Source: Serratia entomophila (GTDB lineage: Bacteria; Pseudomonadota; Gammaproteobacteria; Enterobacterales; Enterobacteriaceae). From it: 64,000 nt of DNA. The DNA is taken from NCBI RefSeq assembly GCF_021462285.1, contig NZ_CP082787.1:1798001-1862000 (forward strand), read 5' to 3'. Positions 49,452 through 57,140 of this stretch are shown here, piece by piece. Below the pieces are notes generated by a model that worked only from the letters and a program-made list of their open reading frames with translations, made no database searches and was not told the origin of the DNA. Made by a program: the position numbers and the translations under genes. How positions within the stretch are numbered: the stretch's first letter is position 1; every line of letters begins with the position of its first letter.

Positions 49452-49466
49452 TTTACCAATCTTTAC
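49452..49466 (-). promoter_or_regulatory. CpxR box upstream of yccA
   Basis: On the minus strand the sequence is GTAAAGATTGGTAAA, a perfect GTAAA-N5-GTAAA CpxR consensus, 74 bases upstream of the yccA start codon. It also forms part of an 8-bp inverted repeat (TAAAGATT / AATCTTTA, 49443-49465). E. coli yccA is Cpx-regulated. Confidence 0.8.
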
Positions 49467-49606
49467 CCTTAGTTATCATTGCCGCAACGGCGAGCGCCGG
49501 GCGCCGATTTATTAAACGCTTGCGCGCCATGCGGTGGTTTTTCGCGCGGTTGAACAGCCTTGGGCTTTACAAGCGGATCCGCTCTGTTTATAGTTCGGCT
49601 CGTTGC

Positions 49607-49694
49607 GGAGGGGTGGCCGAGTGGCTGAAGGCAACGGTCTTGAAAACCGTCGACGGGAAACCGTTCCAGAGTTCGAATCTCTGCTCCTCCGCCA
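49607..49694 (+). tRNA. serT: tRNA-Ser, anticodon TGA
   Basis: This 88-base type II tRNA has acceptor stem GGAGGGG / CTCCTCC (one G-T pair), discriminator G and encoded CCA. The anticodon stem ACGGT / ACCGT frames the loop CTTGAAA with anticodon TGA at 49641-49643. A long variable arm and the T-loop GTTCGAATC are present. It decodes UCA and other UCN codons. Position after yccA matches serT of E. coli. Confidence 0.97.
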
Positions 49695-49703
49695 TATATT
49701 CTG

Positions 49704-49734
49704 ACCCCGCGCTCTTATGAGCGCGGGGTTTTTC
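49704..49734 (+). terminator. Terminator after tRNA-Ser
   Basis: A perfect 11-bp stem ACCCCGCGCTC / GAGCGCGGGGT with a TTAT loop is followed by a T-run, ten bases after the tRNA. Confidence 0.92.
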
Positions 49735-49955
49735 GTTTGGGCGTTTTTTACCGCCGCCGATTTAAACGGCTGCGGTGTTAAAGAGGGCGTCACCCGCCGT
49801 AGCTCACCGCAGCGAAGGCCGCAGGGATCCTGCCGCTTTTTCGCATTTTGCCGGCAAGAAGTGGGATTCCCAACCGAAAATTTAGGGTATCATAGCCTCA
49901 GATGGGGCGGACGCCGCTCTTATCGTCTGCGCTTAACCCTTTCATGGAGATAGAG

Positions 49956-50168
49956 ATGAACTGGTATCAAGTAGCATTGTGGACCATGATCTTTCTGAAG
50001 TCCGGTGCATTCCTGGTTTTCGTCTGGTGGTGGATGTTCAAACGCGCAACCAAGCCCTATGTTCGCCCGGAAGGGGTCGAGGTTGACGAAACGCCCTATG
50101 ATGAAAAGCTGACGATGGACGAGGTCATGAAAAAACACGGGATTACTCGTGTTGAAAAACAACTTTGA
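49956..50168 (+). CDS. Small single-span membrane protein, unknown function
   Basis: The 70-residue product starts MNWYQVALWTMIFLKSGAFL. It has one hydrophobic helix (about 5-27, Trp-rich, ending WWWMFKR) followed by an acidic and Lys-rich cytoplasmic tail (VDETPYDEKLTMDEVMKKHG). The positive residues after the helix suggest an N-out, C-in topology. GGAGATAGAG lies directly before the ATG and supports this start over the longer frame from 49902. I do not recognise the family. It is monocistronic, with a terminator after it, just past the tRNA. Confidence 0.75.
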   Translation: MNWYQVALWTMIFLKSGAFLVFVWWWMFKRATKPYVRPEGVEVDETPYDEKLTMDEVMKKHGITRVEKQL

Positions 50169-50197
50169 TACGGGCGCCTGCAAGGACGTTAACCCAA

Positions 50198-50230
50198 TGC
50201 CCCGCGCTTTCTGAGCCCGGGGTTTTTTGT
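50198..50230 (+). terminator. Terminator after small membrane protein gene
   Basis: A CCCCG / CGGGG stem (50200-50222) is followed by TTTTTTG. The stem is short, but the T-run is good. Confidence 0.65.
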
Positions 50231-50938
50231 TGGCGCATGCCGACGGCGGCCAGTGGGACGTCATTCCACATCGATATATATCAATGGTCAGTTAAAAATA
50301 TATACTTTCATTTAAATAAAAGTCTGTATTGAATCCTATTTGCGGCTGTGGCTATATCGGTGCGGTGAGATGTCATGGCTAGCCCGGTATCAAAAATTCA
50401 GAATAATTCAATCATTAGGGCAGTGTTAATATTTGCATGGATAGGTTTTATCTTATGTTGAATAACATCCATGATAACTCGAGATGACAAATAATTATTT
50501 ATTGATTTTTAAGTGTTTTATGGGTTGTGTGGCGTTGTGAGCGCCGATGATCGTCTCTTGTTTTTTATATAAGACTTGCTGTACTTATATTGCCTGAAAT
50601 TAAGCGAGGCAAAACGTATTGTCATTAAGTCTCTCAGGCGATGAGGCTAATTTCTCTTAGTCATTAATGAAAATTATTCCACTCCGTTGTTGCATTTTTT
50701 TAATCTTTAGAATTAATATGTGCTCATCAGATGACGATTAGGATTTTTCTGTTATCTGTTCTGTCTTTACATACACACTTAATTATATATAAAAGTATAT
50801 ATCATCATATATAAAAATCAGATAGCAGGATGCTGTCAATACTTTGCTATTGCCTACTCCTCTGCATATTCAGCCTGGTTTGTTGATATATACGGAAATA
50901 TATATGCAATTTTAGCGTAGAAAGTAATGGAGTTAATT
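50231..50938. other. AT-rich non-coding region upstream of fimbrial operon
   Basis: About 700 bases are much more AT-rich than the flanks, with repeated ATATAT tracts (for example 50795-50812 and 50885-50904) and a small ATATAT-CATC-ATATAT dyad near 50797-50812. No convincing gene lies in either strand. It must contain the fimbrial promoter. The composition suggests curved, H-NS-bound DNA. I saw no long inverted repeats that would mark an invertible promoter. Confidence 0.55.
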
Positions 50939-51523
50939 ATGATTAAGCAAGGTATCTCCCTGGCGGTATTAGCTGCTGCTTTAAGCTCTGCCAGCGCAAT
51001 GGCTGCGGATAATGCAGCCGGTGGCGTTATTTCATTTTCCGGTGCTGTCACCGATACCACCTGTACCATCAACGGCGGTAAAAGCGCTGATTTCACCGTG
51101 GCATTGAGCCCTATTTCAGTGACCGACGCCGGCACCGTCGTCGGTCCGATCACCAAGAATAAAAAATCGTTCTCACTGACATTCTCCGGCTGTACGCCGG
51201 CCGCCGGCACGGCAGGAACGCCGCTGAAGATCTATTTCTCCTCGGCGAATAACATCTCCACCGACGGTAAATACCTGCTGAACGGTTCGGTCAACGAAAG
51301 CGATGAGGCAGTAGCGAAAAACGTCGGTTTCTCGCTGGCCGAGCCGGGTTCTTCCACGCCAATTCCGTTAAATGTGCCTTATCTCACTAAAATCAAGGGA
51401 GATAAAACCGCACCTGAGTCCGAAACCCTGACGTTGGACGCCTACTATTACAAAACCAATGTCGCTGCCGCAAAGGTTGGCGAGCTGAGTTCCAACGTGA
51501 CATACACCATTTCCTACCTGTAA
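50939..51523 (+). CDS. Major fimbrial subunit (chaperone-usher pilin)
   Basis: The 194-residue precursor is a FimA-type pilin assembled by chaperone-usher. A signal peptide ends SAMAA, and the mature N-terminal donor-strand region is AAGGVISFSGAVTDTTC. The pilin disulfide pair is Cys in DTTCTIN and FSGCTP. The C-terminal beta-zipper ends VTYTISYL with penultimate aromatic Tyr. The start at 50939 has GGAG nine bases upstream. Being first and followed by a stem-loop fits a major subunit made in excess. The precise fimbrial type cannot be named from sequence alone. Confidence 0.9.
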   Translation: MIKQGISLAVLAAALSSASAMAADNAAGGVISFSGAVTDTTCTINGGKSADFTVALSPISVTDAGTVVGPITKNKKSFSLTFSGCTPAAGTAGTPLKIYFSSANNISTDGKYLLNGSVNESDEAVAKNVGFSLAEPGSSTPIPLNVPYLTKIKGDKTAPESETLTLDAYYYKTNVAAAKVGELSSNVTYTISYL

Positions 51524-51536
51524 TTGCAATAACGCG

Positions 51537-51557
51537 CCAGGCCCGTTTAGGGCCTGG
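51537..51557 (+). promoter_or_regulatory. Intercistronic stem-loop between pilin and chaperone genes
   Basis: A perfect 8-bp stem CCAGGCCC / GGGCCTGG with a GTTTA loop is followed by TCTTAGGGG rather than a T-run. It lies in the only sizeable gap after the pilin gene. It probably protects the pilin mRNA 3' end or partly terminates transcription. Confidence 0.65.
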
Positions 51558-51571
51558 TCTTAGGGGTGATT

Positions 51572-52267
51572 ATGAGACAGTACTTAATTTTTGCTGGGCT
51601 ATTTCTCAGCAGCGCATGCGCTTACGCCAATATCGTCATCAATGGTACTCGTGTTATTTATCCTGAAAAGAACAGGGACGTTATCGTTCAGCTGGTGAAC
51701 AATGGCAGCGATCCGTCACTGGTGCAGGCCTGGATTGACGACGGCGATATAAACTCCACCCCTGAAACGGCGAACGTGCCTTTTTTGCTCTCCCCACCGG
51801 TAGTGAAAGTTTCCGGAAATAATGGCCAGCAGCTGCGGATACAGAAGGTCGGCGCAGCGCTGCCCGGCGATCGCGAATCCGTGTTTTATTTGAATGTATT
51901 GGATATTCCGCCGACGCCGGAAAATTTACAGGGGAGCAATACGCTGCAGCTGGCGATAAAATCCCGCATCAAGCTGTTTTATCGCCCGACGGCGCTTAAA
52001 CACAGCGTGAATGCCATCACCGACTTCATTGAGCTTCATGCTGAAGGGAGAGGATTTAAGGTAGTAAACAATAGCCCTTATTTCTTCACGCTGGCTAACG
52101 TAGATCAGGAAAATAAAAAGCATCTGCTGGTTGATTCCGTGATGGTCGCGCCTTTCTCAAGCGCATTTGCGGCCAGTAACGCAGCGGTCAGTAAGAATAC
52201 CCTCTACACGCTGATGTATATCGACGACCTGGGGGCTTATAAATCCAGAGCCGTGACTTCGCACTAA
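51572..52267 (+). CDS. Periplasmic fimbrial chaperone (PapD/FimC type)
   Basis: The 231-residue precursor has a signal peptide (MRQYLIFAGLFLSSACAYA). Two Ig-like domains follow, with family motifs NGTRVIYPEKNRDVIVQLVN (N-terminal strand), PFLLSPPVVKVSGNNGQQLR and ESVFYLNVLDIPP. KSRIKLFYRPTAL contains the anchoring Lys. It donates a strand to pilins and delivers them to the usher. AGGGG precedes ATG 51572; a GTG two codons earlier is less likely. It is followed by the usher gene after 15 bases. Confidence 0.92.
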   Translation: MRQYLIFAGLFLSSACAYANIVINGTRVIYPEKNRDVIVQLVNNGSDPSLVQAWIDDGDINSTPETANVPFLLSPPVVKVSGNNGQQLRIQKVGAALPGDRESVFYLNVLDIPPTPENLQGSNTLQLAIKSRIKLFYRPTALKHSVNAITDFIELHAEGRGFKVVNNSPYFFTLANVDQENKKHLLVDSVMVAPFSSAFAASNAAVSKNTLYTLMYIDDLGAYKSRAVTSH

Positions 52268-52282
52268 CGTGAATAAACAGAA

Positions 52283-54778
52283 ATGAAGCTTAAAATAAAA
52301 GCGCTTTCGTTACTGGCAGCCTCTTCATTCTTGTCGCTTGATAAGGCATCTGCAATGAAATTCGATACCTCGCTATTGGCCGGCGCCTCCCGTGAATCAG
52401 ATCTGTCACGTTTTTATATCAATAATGACGTGCCGGCGGGAAAACAGACGGTGGACATTTATGTCAATGACGGGTGGAAGGGCCGATTTACGCTGTTGTT
52501 TGGTGAGCGTCGGGATGATATCGGCATCGCGCGGCGCGACGCGGCGGCGCTCGGCATCGATATGTCATCACTGCCTGCCGAAACCGCAGGCGAATACATG
52601 CCGGTGCGTGCGCTGGTGCAGGGGGGAAGCTTCGATTTCGAGGTCGCTACGCTGAGCCTGCGGCTGACCGTACCGCAGTCGCATGTGAACCGCGTTGAGG
52701 CCGGCTATGTCGATCCCCGCTTTTGGGATCGGGGTGTACCGGCGCTTTTATTGGCCTACAACGCGACTTACTACAACGTGAAAACGCGCAATGGCGATAA
52801 AGGGTCGACCGACGACTTTTATACCGGTCTGGAGTCGGGCGTCAACCTGGCCGGCTGGCAGTTTCGCGACAGCAGTTCATTCAGAAAAAACTCGCGGCAG
52901 GGCAGCGACTGGCAAAACAATACGCGCTATCTGCAGCGCGGGTTCGCCGGCATCAAATCCAATCTGACGGCGGGGGATTTTTATTCACCGGGCGATCTCT
53001 TTGATTCGATCAGAGTGCGCGGCGGCGCGCTGGCCTCCGACATCAATATGCTGCCGAACTCTCAGCAAGGCTTTTCGCCGGTGGTGCACGGCGTTGCGCA
53101 GAGCAACGCCCTGGTCAAGGTGCTGCAAAACGGCAACGTCATTTATCAGGAGAACGTGCCGCCGGGGGCATTCACCCTCGACGGCATTTTGCCGACCGGT
53201 TCCGCCGGCGATCTGTTGGTGGTGGTGAAAGAGGCCGACGGCCATGAGCAGTCTTTCACCGTGCCGTTCTCCTCGGTTCCCAATATGTTGAAACAGGGCG
53301 TCAATAAATACAGCCTGTTGGCGGGCAAGGTGCACCAGGCGAACACCGCTTATGCGCCTTCTTTCGCGCAGGGCACGCTGCAATACGGTTTTAACAATCT
53401 GCTTACCGGCTATATCGGCACCATTATCAGCGATGACTATCGCGCTTACCTGCTCGGCAGCGGTTGGAACTTGCCGATTGGCGCGGTGTCGGTCGATGTG
53501 ACCCAGGCGGCGACGCAATTGAGAGATCGCCGTGAAAACGGGCAGAGCTTTCGCGTTTCTTACAGCAAATTTCTCGACGCCACGGCCACCAACTTTACGC
53601 TGGCGGCCTACCGTTATTCGACCAAGGGGTATTACAGCTTTAACGACGCTATCTATAGCCACGAGGGCTATCGTCAGCTGGAGCAGCGCCTCCACGATGA
53701 GGAATACCCTCAGACCGGCGGCGCACCCGCCGAGCTGGACATGAATACCTGGGACGCCTTGCGTGCGGCGCGCCCGCGCAACACCTTCAACCTGAACCTG
53801 AATCAGCGCCTCGGCGAGGGCTGGGGAACGCTCTATTTTTCCGGCACGCAGCGCGATTACTGGTCGGATAATACGAAAAGCCGGGAGTATCAGCTCGGTT
53901 ATTCAAACGCGTTCGGGCGCACCAGCTACAACCTTTCCGCCAGCCGGGTAAAAAACTCTCAGCGCGAGGAGGAAACGCGCTTTTATCTTTCTCTGAGCGT
54001 ACCGCTGTCGATATTTGATAACAGCGCCTATCTCAGCGCGGGGTTGTCGGCCACCGGTTCGCATTACCAGCAAAGCACGGTGAGCCTGAGCGGCAATGCG
54101 CTCGAATCGAACCGCCTGAGCTATGCGCTCGCCGGCAGCAATCAAACCGGCGGCAACTCCATGGCGAGCGCCAACGCGGCCTACCGCACCCAGGCGTCAA
54201 CGCTGGGCGCCTCATACAGCGAGTCTTCCGACTATCGCCAGACCGGTTTAAGCGGCCGCGGCAGCCTGGTGGCTATTCCCTGGCATCTGCTGGCGTCGAA
54301 CGATATCGGCAACACCATGATGGTGGTGGATGCGCCAAAGGCCAAGGGGCTGATGGTGAACGGCGATGAGAGCATCGTCACCAATGCGGATGGGTTGGCG
54401 TTGGTGCCTTACGCCACGCCGTATCGGCAGAATTCGGTCACCTTGTCGGACACCGGCAACAGTTCCGGCGCCGAGATCGTCGGCAATATCGCCAACAGCG
54501 TGCCCTATGCCGGAGCGGTGAACTACCTGAAGTTCGAAACCGATCGGCGCCAGTCTTACACCCTGCGGGCTGTTAAACGCAACGGCGAACCTTTGCCGTT
54601 TGGCGCGGCGGTTGAGGATCAGGCGGGCCAACCGGTCGGTTTTGTCGGCCAGGCCAGCATGTTGTATCTGCGGGCGGAACGGCTGCCTGCATCGCTGGTG
54701 GTGCGCTTAAATGCCGGCCGCTGCCGGATAGCCGGCCCGCAAACAGCGCCGAGCGCCACCACGAATGTTTGCCAGTAA
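52283..54778 (+). CDS. Outer membrane fimbrial usher (PapC/FimD type)
   Basis: The 831-residue product is a 24-stranded beta-barrel that exports and polymerises pilins. It has a signal peptide (to about residue 24) and an N-terminal chaperone-binding domain (FDTSLLAG, FYINNDVPAGKQTVDIYVND). The barrel and plug follow (LPNSQQGFSPVVHGVAQSNA, VPPGAFTLDGILPTGSAGDL). C-terminal domains end in GRCRIAGP...VCQ with the usual Cys pair. No frameshift is seen. It lies between chaperone and adhesin genes and is probably co-transcribed with both. Confidence 0.94.
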   Translation: MKLKIKALSLLAASSFLSLDKASAMKFDTSLLAGASRESDLSRFYINNDVPAGKQTVDIYVNDGWKGRFTLLFGERRDDIGIARRDAAALGIDMSSLPAETAGEYMPVRALVQGGSFDFEVATLSLRLTVPQSHVNRVEAGYVDPRFWDRGVPALLLAYNATYYNVKTRNGDKGSTDDFYTGLESGVNLAGWQFRDSSSFRKNSRQGSDWQNNTRYLQRGFAGIKSNLTAGDFYSPGDLFDSIRVRGGALASDINMLPNSQQGFSPVVHGVAQSNALVKVLQNGNVIYQENVPPGAFTLDGILPTGSAGDLLVVVKEADGHEQSFTVPFSSVPNMLKQGVNKYSLLAGKVHQANTAYAPSFAQGTLQYGFNNLLTGYIGTIISDDYRAYLLGSGWNLPIGAVSVDVTQAATQLRDRRENGQSFRVSYSKFLDATATNFTLAAYRYSTKGYYSFNDAIYSHEGYRQLEQRLHDEEYPQTGGAPAELDMNTWDALRAARPRNTFNLNLNQRLGEGWGTLYFSGTQRDYWSDNTKSREYQLGYSNAFGRTSYNLSASRVKNSQREEETRFYLSLSVPLSIFDNSAYLSAGLSATGSHYQQSTVSLSGNALESNRLSYALAGSNQTGGNSMASANAAYRTQASTLGASYSESSDYRQTGLSGRGSLVAIPWHLLASNDIGNTMMVVDAPKAKGLMVNGDESIVTNADGLALVPYATPYRQNSVTLSDTGNSSGAEIVGNIANSVPYAGAVNYLKFETDRRQSYTLRAVKRNGEPLPFGAAVEDQAGQPVGFVGQASMLYLRAERLPASLVVRLNAGRCRIAGPQTAPSATTNVCQ

Positions 54779-54795
54779 AAGGATAACGGAACGCC

Positions 54796-55863
54796 ATGAT
54801 CAGGATATTTTCTCTGTTGTTGTTATGCGGGTTGTTCAGCGGCTATGGCCATGCAAGTTGTTACGGTTCCGGCATTCAATATGCCTCGCCGATATTTGTC
54901 GATCTGTCGGACAAGCTGACCGAGCAAAACCCGGTCTGGCAGGGCAGTTTTTTCACCCAATACGCCGGGTCATTCAGCTGCTCCACCGGCAACAGCACCT
55001 TCGGCTACACCCGCATACTTTCCACCGACAGCAGCAAAGCCACCATATTGGGATTCAGCGACGGCAAGTACTGGGTGCGGGCGGAGATCACCAATAATGT
55101 GGACAACAAAGATCTCAAGGGGACGGGCAGGCACTCCGCCGCAGAACTGAACGTGCCGATGGATATCCGTTTTACCCTGGTGAATAAAACAGGTACATCG
55201 ATAGCCGGCGACACCGCCAGGCTGAACGACGTGTTGTTCGTGACCGATCTTAGCGGCATGTCGCTATGGGAGATCATCCTTTGGCCGGCCAAGCAGTTAC
55301 TGAAAATTTTAACCTGGCTGTTTAACGGTTTTAACTGGCCTTACGATCAGCGCGATATGTACGGGCAGCCGATGAACATCAAGTATGCGCCCAAGATGAC
55401 CACCTGCTCATTTGACAACGCGGGGCTGGCGGTAAAACTGCCGACCGTGGGGCTGTCGCAGGTGGGGAAAAACAGCCGTACCGGGCTTACCCCCTTTACG
55501 TTGAATCTGAGCTGCCAGAACATGCGGGCAAACGGCACGTCGGATCGGGCGATCGACATGTTTTTATCCAGCAATAACCTGCAGGCGTCAGACAATACGG
55601 TGTTGATTGATAAAAATGCCGGCGCGGCAACGGGCATTGGCATTCGGCTGGTAAAAATGGATGCCCCCAATTTGCCGGTGATCATGTCGCTATCCAATAT
55701 CGAACGCGGAAGCGCGACGTCATTATTCAATGTACCGGCGGGAGGCGCGCTGAACAGCCGTTTCACTATCGGCATGGCGGCTTATTACTATCCTTATAAC
55801 CTTGCTGAAATGACGAGCGGTGCTATTAACTCATCAGCAACGCTAAATATTATCTATAAGTAA
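54796..55863 (+). CDS. Two-domain fimbrial tip adhesin
   Basis: The 355-residue precursor has a signal peptide (to about residue 20, GYGHA). An N-terminal domain (about 21-150, Cys22 and Cys62) likely binds a receptor. The C-terminal pilin domain (about 200-355, Cys204 and Cys240) ends in ATLNIIYK for donor-strand exchange. Between them is an unusual hydrophobic/amphipathic helix-like segment (155-182, LWEIILWPAKQLLKILTWLF). Size and last position among the structural genes fit a tip adhesin. The ligand is unknown. Confidence 0.82.
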   Translation: MIRIFSLLLLCGLFSGYGHASCYGSGIQYASPIFVDLSDKLTEQNPVWQGSFFTQYAGSFSCSTGNSTFGYTRILSTDSSKATILGFSDGKYWVRAEITNNVDNKDLKGTGRHSAAELNVPMDIRFTLVNKTGTSIAGDTARLNDVLFVTDLSGMSLWEIILWPAKQLLKILTWLFNGFNWPYDQRDMYGQPMNIKYAPKMTTCSFDNAGLAVKLPTVGLSQVGKNSRTGLTPFTLNLSCQNMRANGTSDRAIDMFLSSNNLQASDNTVLIDKNAGAATGIGIRLVKMDAPNLPVIMSLSNIERGSATSLFNVPAGGALNSRFTIGMAAYYYPYNLAEMTSGAINSSATLNIIYK

Positions 55864-55998
55864 TGAGCGATTTTACTTTTTATAATACAAAATGAGTTGT
55901 TACTTATACGAAAAATCTTAACATGATAAATGATGGCGAATATTATTACCTGCATAATATTATGTGTAATCCGGATGTCTATGTTGAGGATGAATTGT
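55864..55998 (+). other. AT-rich gap before regulator gene
   Basis: This 135-base AT-rich spacer may carry its own promoter for the two following regulator genes. No clear terminator hairpin follows the adhesin gene, so read-through from the fimbrial operon is also possible. Confidence 0.35.
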
Positions 55999-56523
55999 AT
56001 GACGGAACAAATCCAGATCGGCGTTAAGGTTGAGAAATCGCTAAAAGATGAGGTTGACGTTATTTTGCGCGGTTTGGACATCAAGCCAACGACGGCGATA
56101 AATGGGCTTTACCAATATATTTTACAGCATAGGGAGCTTCCTTTTGTTATATCGACCAGCGTAAAAACGCCGAAGGATATTGCGGGTGAACTGTTTAAAA
56201 GCATATTTTCATTACGCAGCACGCTGAGCGTTTTTTTAGATAAAATAAACCTTAAGCAAGGAGTGAGAAGGGGAGAAGTGCTGATCGTCAGAGACATTGT
56301 TCACGATTTTATTCTTAGTTTTCGCCAGGGCAGTCAATACATTAACTCATCCCAGTTTGAACACCACGTGATATGGGGCGACGCGGTGCAGGCTGCCGAA
56401 GGCGCCTACGATATTTTGTTGAGAAATACCACCTTCACTGAAGATGACATGATGCAGCTCGACGATAAACACATTCGTTTGCTCTCCGATCTGCTGCTCT
56501 TATTGTACGGCGCGGTGAGATAG
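55999..56523 (+). CDS. RelB/DinJ-like ribbon-helix-helix protein, solitary, with extra C-terminal domain
   Basis: The 174-residue product begins with a segment (residues about 4-50) that aligns by eye with RelB/DinJ antitoxins: a short beta-strand (QIGVKVEK), SLKDEVDVILRGLDIKPTTA, a second helix and the hallmark ending RELPFVI. The remaining 120 residues are helical and unrecognised (FHVI-type region ending LLSDLLLLLYGAVR). No RelE/YafQ-like toxin gene is adjacent. The next gene is a LuxR-type regulator. I infer a DNA-binding regulator of the fimbrial genes, not a toxin-antitoxin module. GAGG lies about 9 bases before the ATG. Base composition is AT-richer than the backbone. Confidence 0.65.
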   Translation: MTEQIQIGVKVEKSLKDEVDVILRGLDIKPTTAINGLYQYILQHRELPFVISTSVKTPKDIAGELFKSIFSLRSTLSVFLDKINLKQGVRRGEVLIVRDIVHDFILSFRQGSQYINSSQFEHHVIWGDAVQAAEGAYDILLRNTTFTEDDMMQLDDKHIRLLSDLLLLLYGAVR

Positions 56524-56604
56524 TTTCATTAACACTGGTGGATGGATGTCCGATGCAACAATGGACATCCTTATCGATATTTCCTCAAGCCAAAGGAATG
56601 GGCT

Positions 56605-57105
56605 ATGCGCGTGGTGATTTTCACTGACGATTATTATTTGCTTTATGGCGCGAAAGCGCTCTTGAGAACGCTTGGCAGTCTTAAGGTCCTTGGCGTTTAT
56701 ACGCCGTCCGGCTATATCAATTCATCGGTGGAGTATAACGCGGATCTGATTGTCGTCTCTTTTTCATCCATGTTTCGGGTGATGAATTTGCTGTCAATCA
56801 TGTTTGAGGACACGAATAAGGTGATGGTGCTGGCCGATGTGAAAACGGCGCGATTGCTCAATTTTAACTGTGTAAAGAAAAATATTGGCCGGCAGGCATT
56901 TATTGCCGAAATGAGAAGGCTGATTGCCTGCAACCGTGGGCGGAATCTGTCCCCCAGAGAGCTGTTAATTTTGGCCTTGCTGCTGAAAGGCGCGCCGAAC
57001 ACCGGTATTGCAAGGATGCTGGGCATTTCGGAAAAAACCGTCAGCCAGCACAAGGTGAACGCCATGAGAAAGCTGGACGTGAAACATGTTTGCCAATTAA
57101 TTTGA
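56605..57105 (+). CDS. LuxR-type transcriptional regulator with atypical receiver-like domain
   Basis: The 166-residue product has a C-terminal LuxR/FixJ helix-turn-helix (LSPRELLILALLLKGAPNTG, then MLGISEKTVSQHKVNAMRKL). The N-terminal 100 residues resemble a response-regulator receiver (VVIFTDDYYLLYGAKALL). The expected phospho-acceptor Asp at the end of strand 3 is absent (ADLIVVSFSSMF), so phosphorylation is doubtful. AAGGA lies about 7 bases upstream of ATG 56605. By position it probably regulates the fimbrial operon. Similar orphan regulators (FimZ-like) control fimbriae in other enterobacteria. Confidence 0.78.
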   Translation: MRVVIFTDDYYLLYGAKALLRTLGSLKVLGVYTPSGYINSSVEYNADLIVVSFSSMFRVMNLLSIMFEDTNKVMVLADVKTARLLNFNCVKKNIGRQAFIAEMRRLIACNRGRNLSPRELLILALLLKGAPNTGIARMLGISEKTVSQHKVNAMRKLDVKHVCQLI

Positions 57106-57120
57106 GGCGATAGCCCACAA

Positions 57121-57140
57121 TAAACCCGCCGCTGCGGGTT
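57121..57140. terminator. Shared terminator between luxR-type gene and soxR
   Basis: A 7-bp stem AACCCGC / GCGGGTT with a CGCT loop overlaps the soxR stop codon. On the minus strand it is followed by TATTG. Confidence 0.65.

Noticed and set aside
49607-49694. Attachment site of an integrated island or prophage at the tRNA-Ser gene
   Set aside because: No integrase gene, phage gene or duplicated tRNA 3' end could be seen in the 14 kb downstream.
50231-50938. Invertible (phase-variable) fimbrial promoter
   Set aside because: No pair of inverted repeats of useful length and no recombinase gene nearby were seen; only short AT dyads.
55999-57105. Toxin-antitoxin pair formed by the RelB/DinJ-like protein and its neighbour
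   Set aside because: The neighbour is a LuxR-type DNA-binding protein of 166 residues, not a RelE/YafQ-like toxin, and the antitoxin-like protein is too long.
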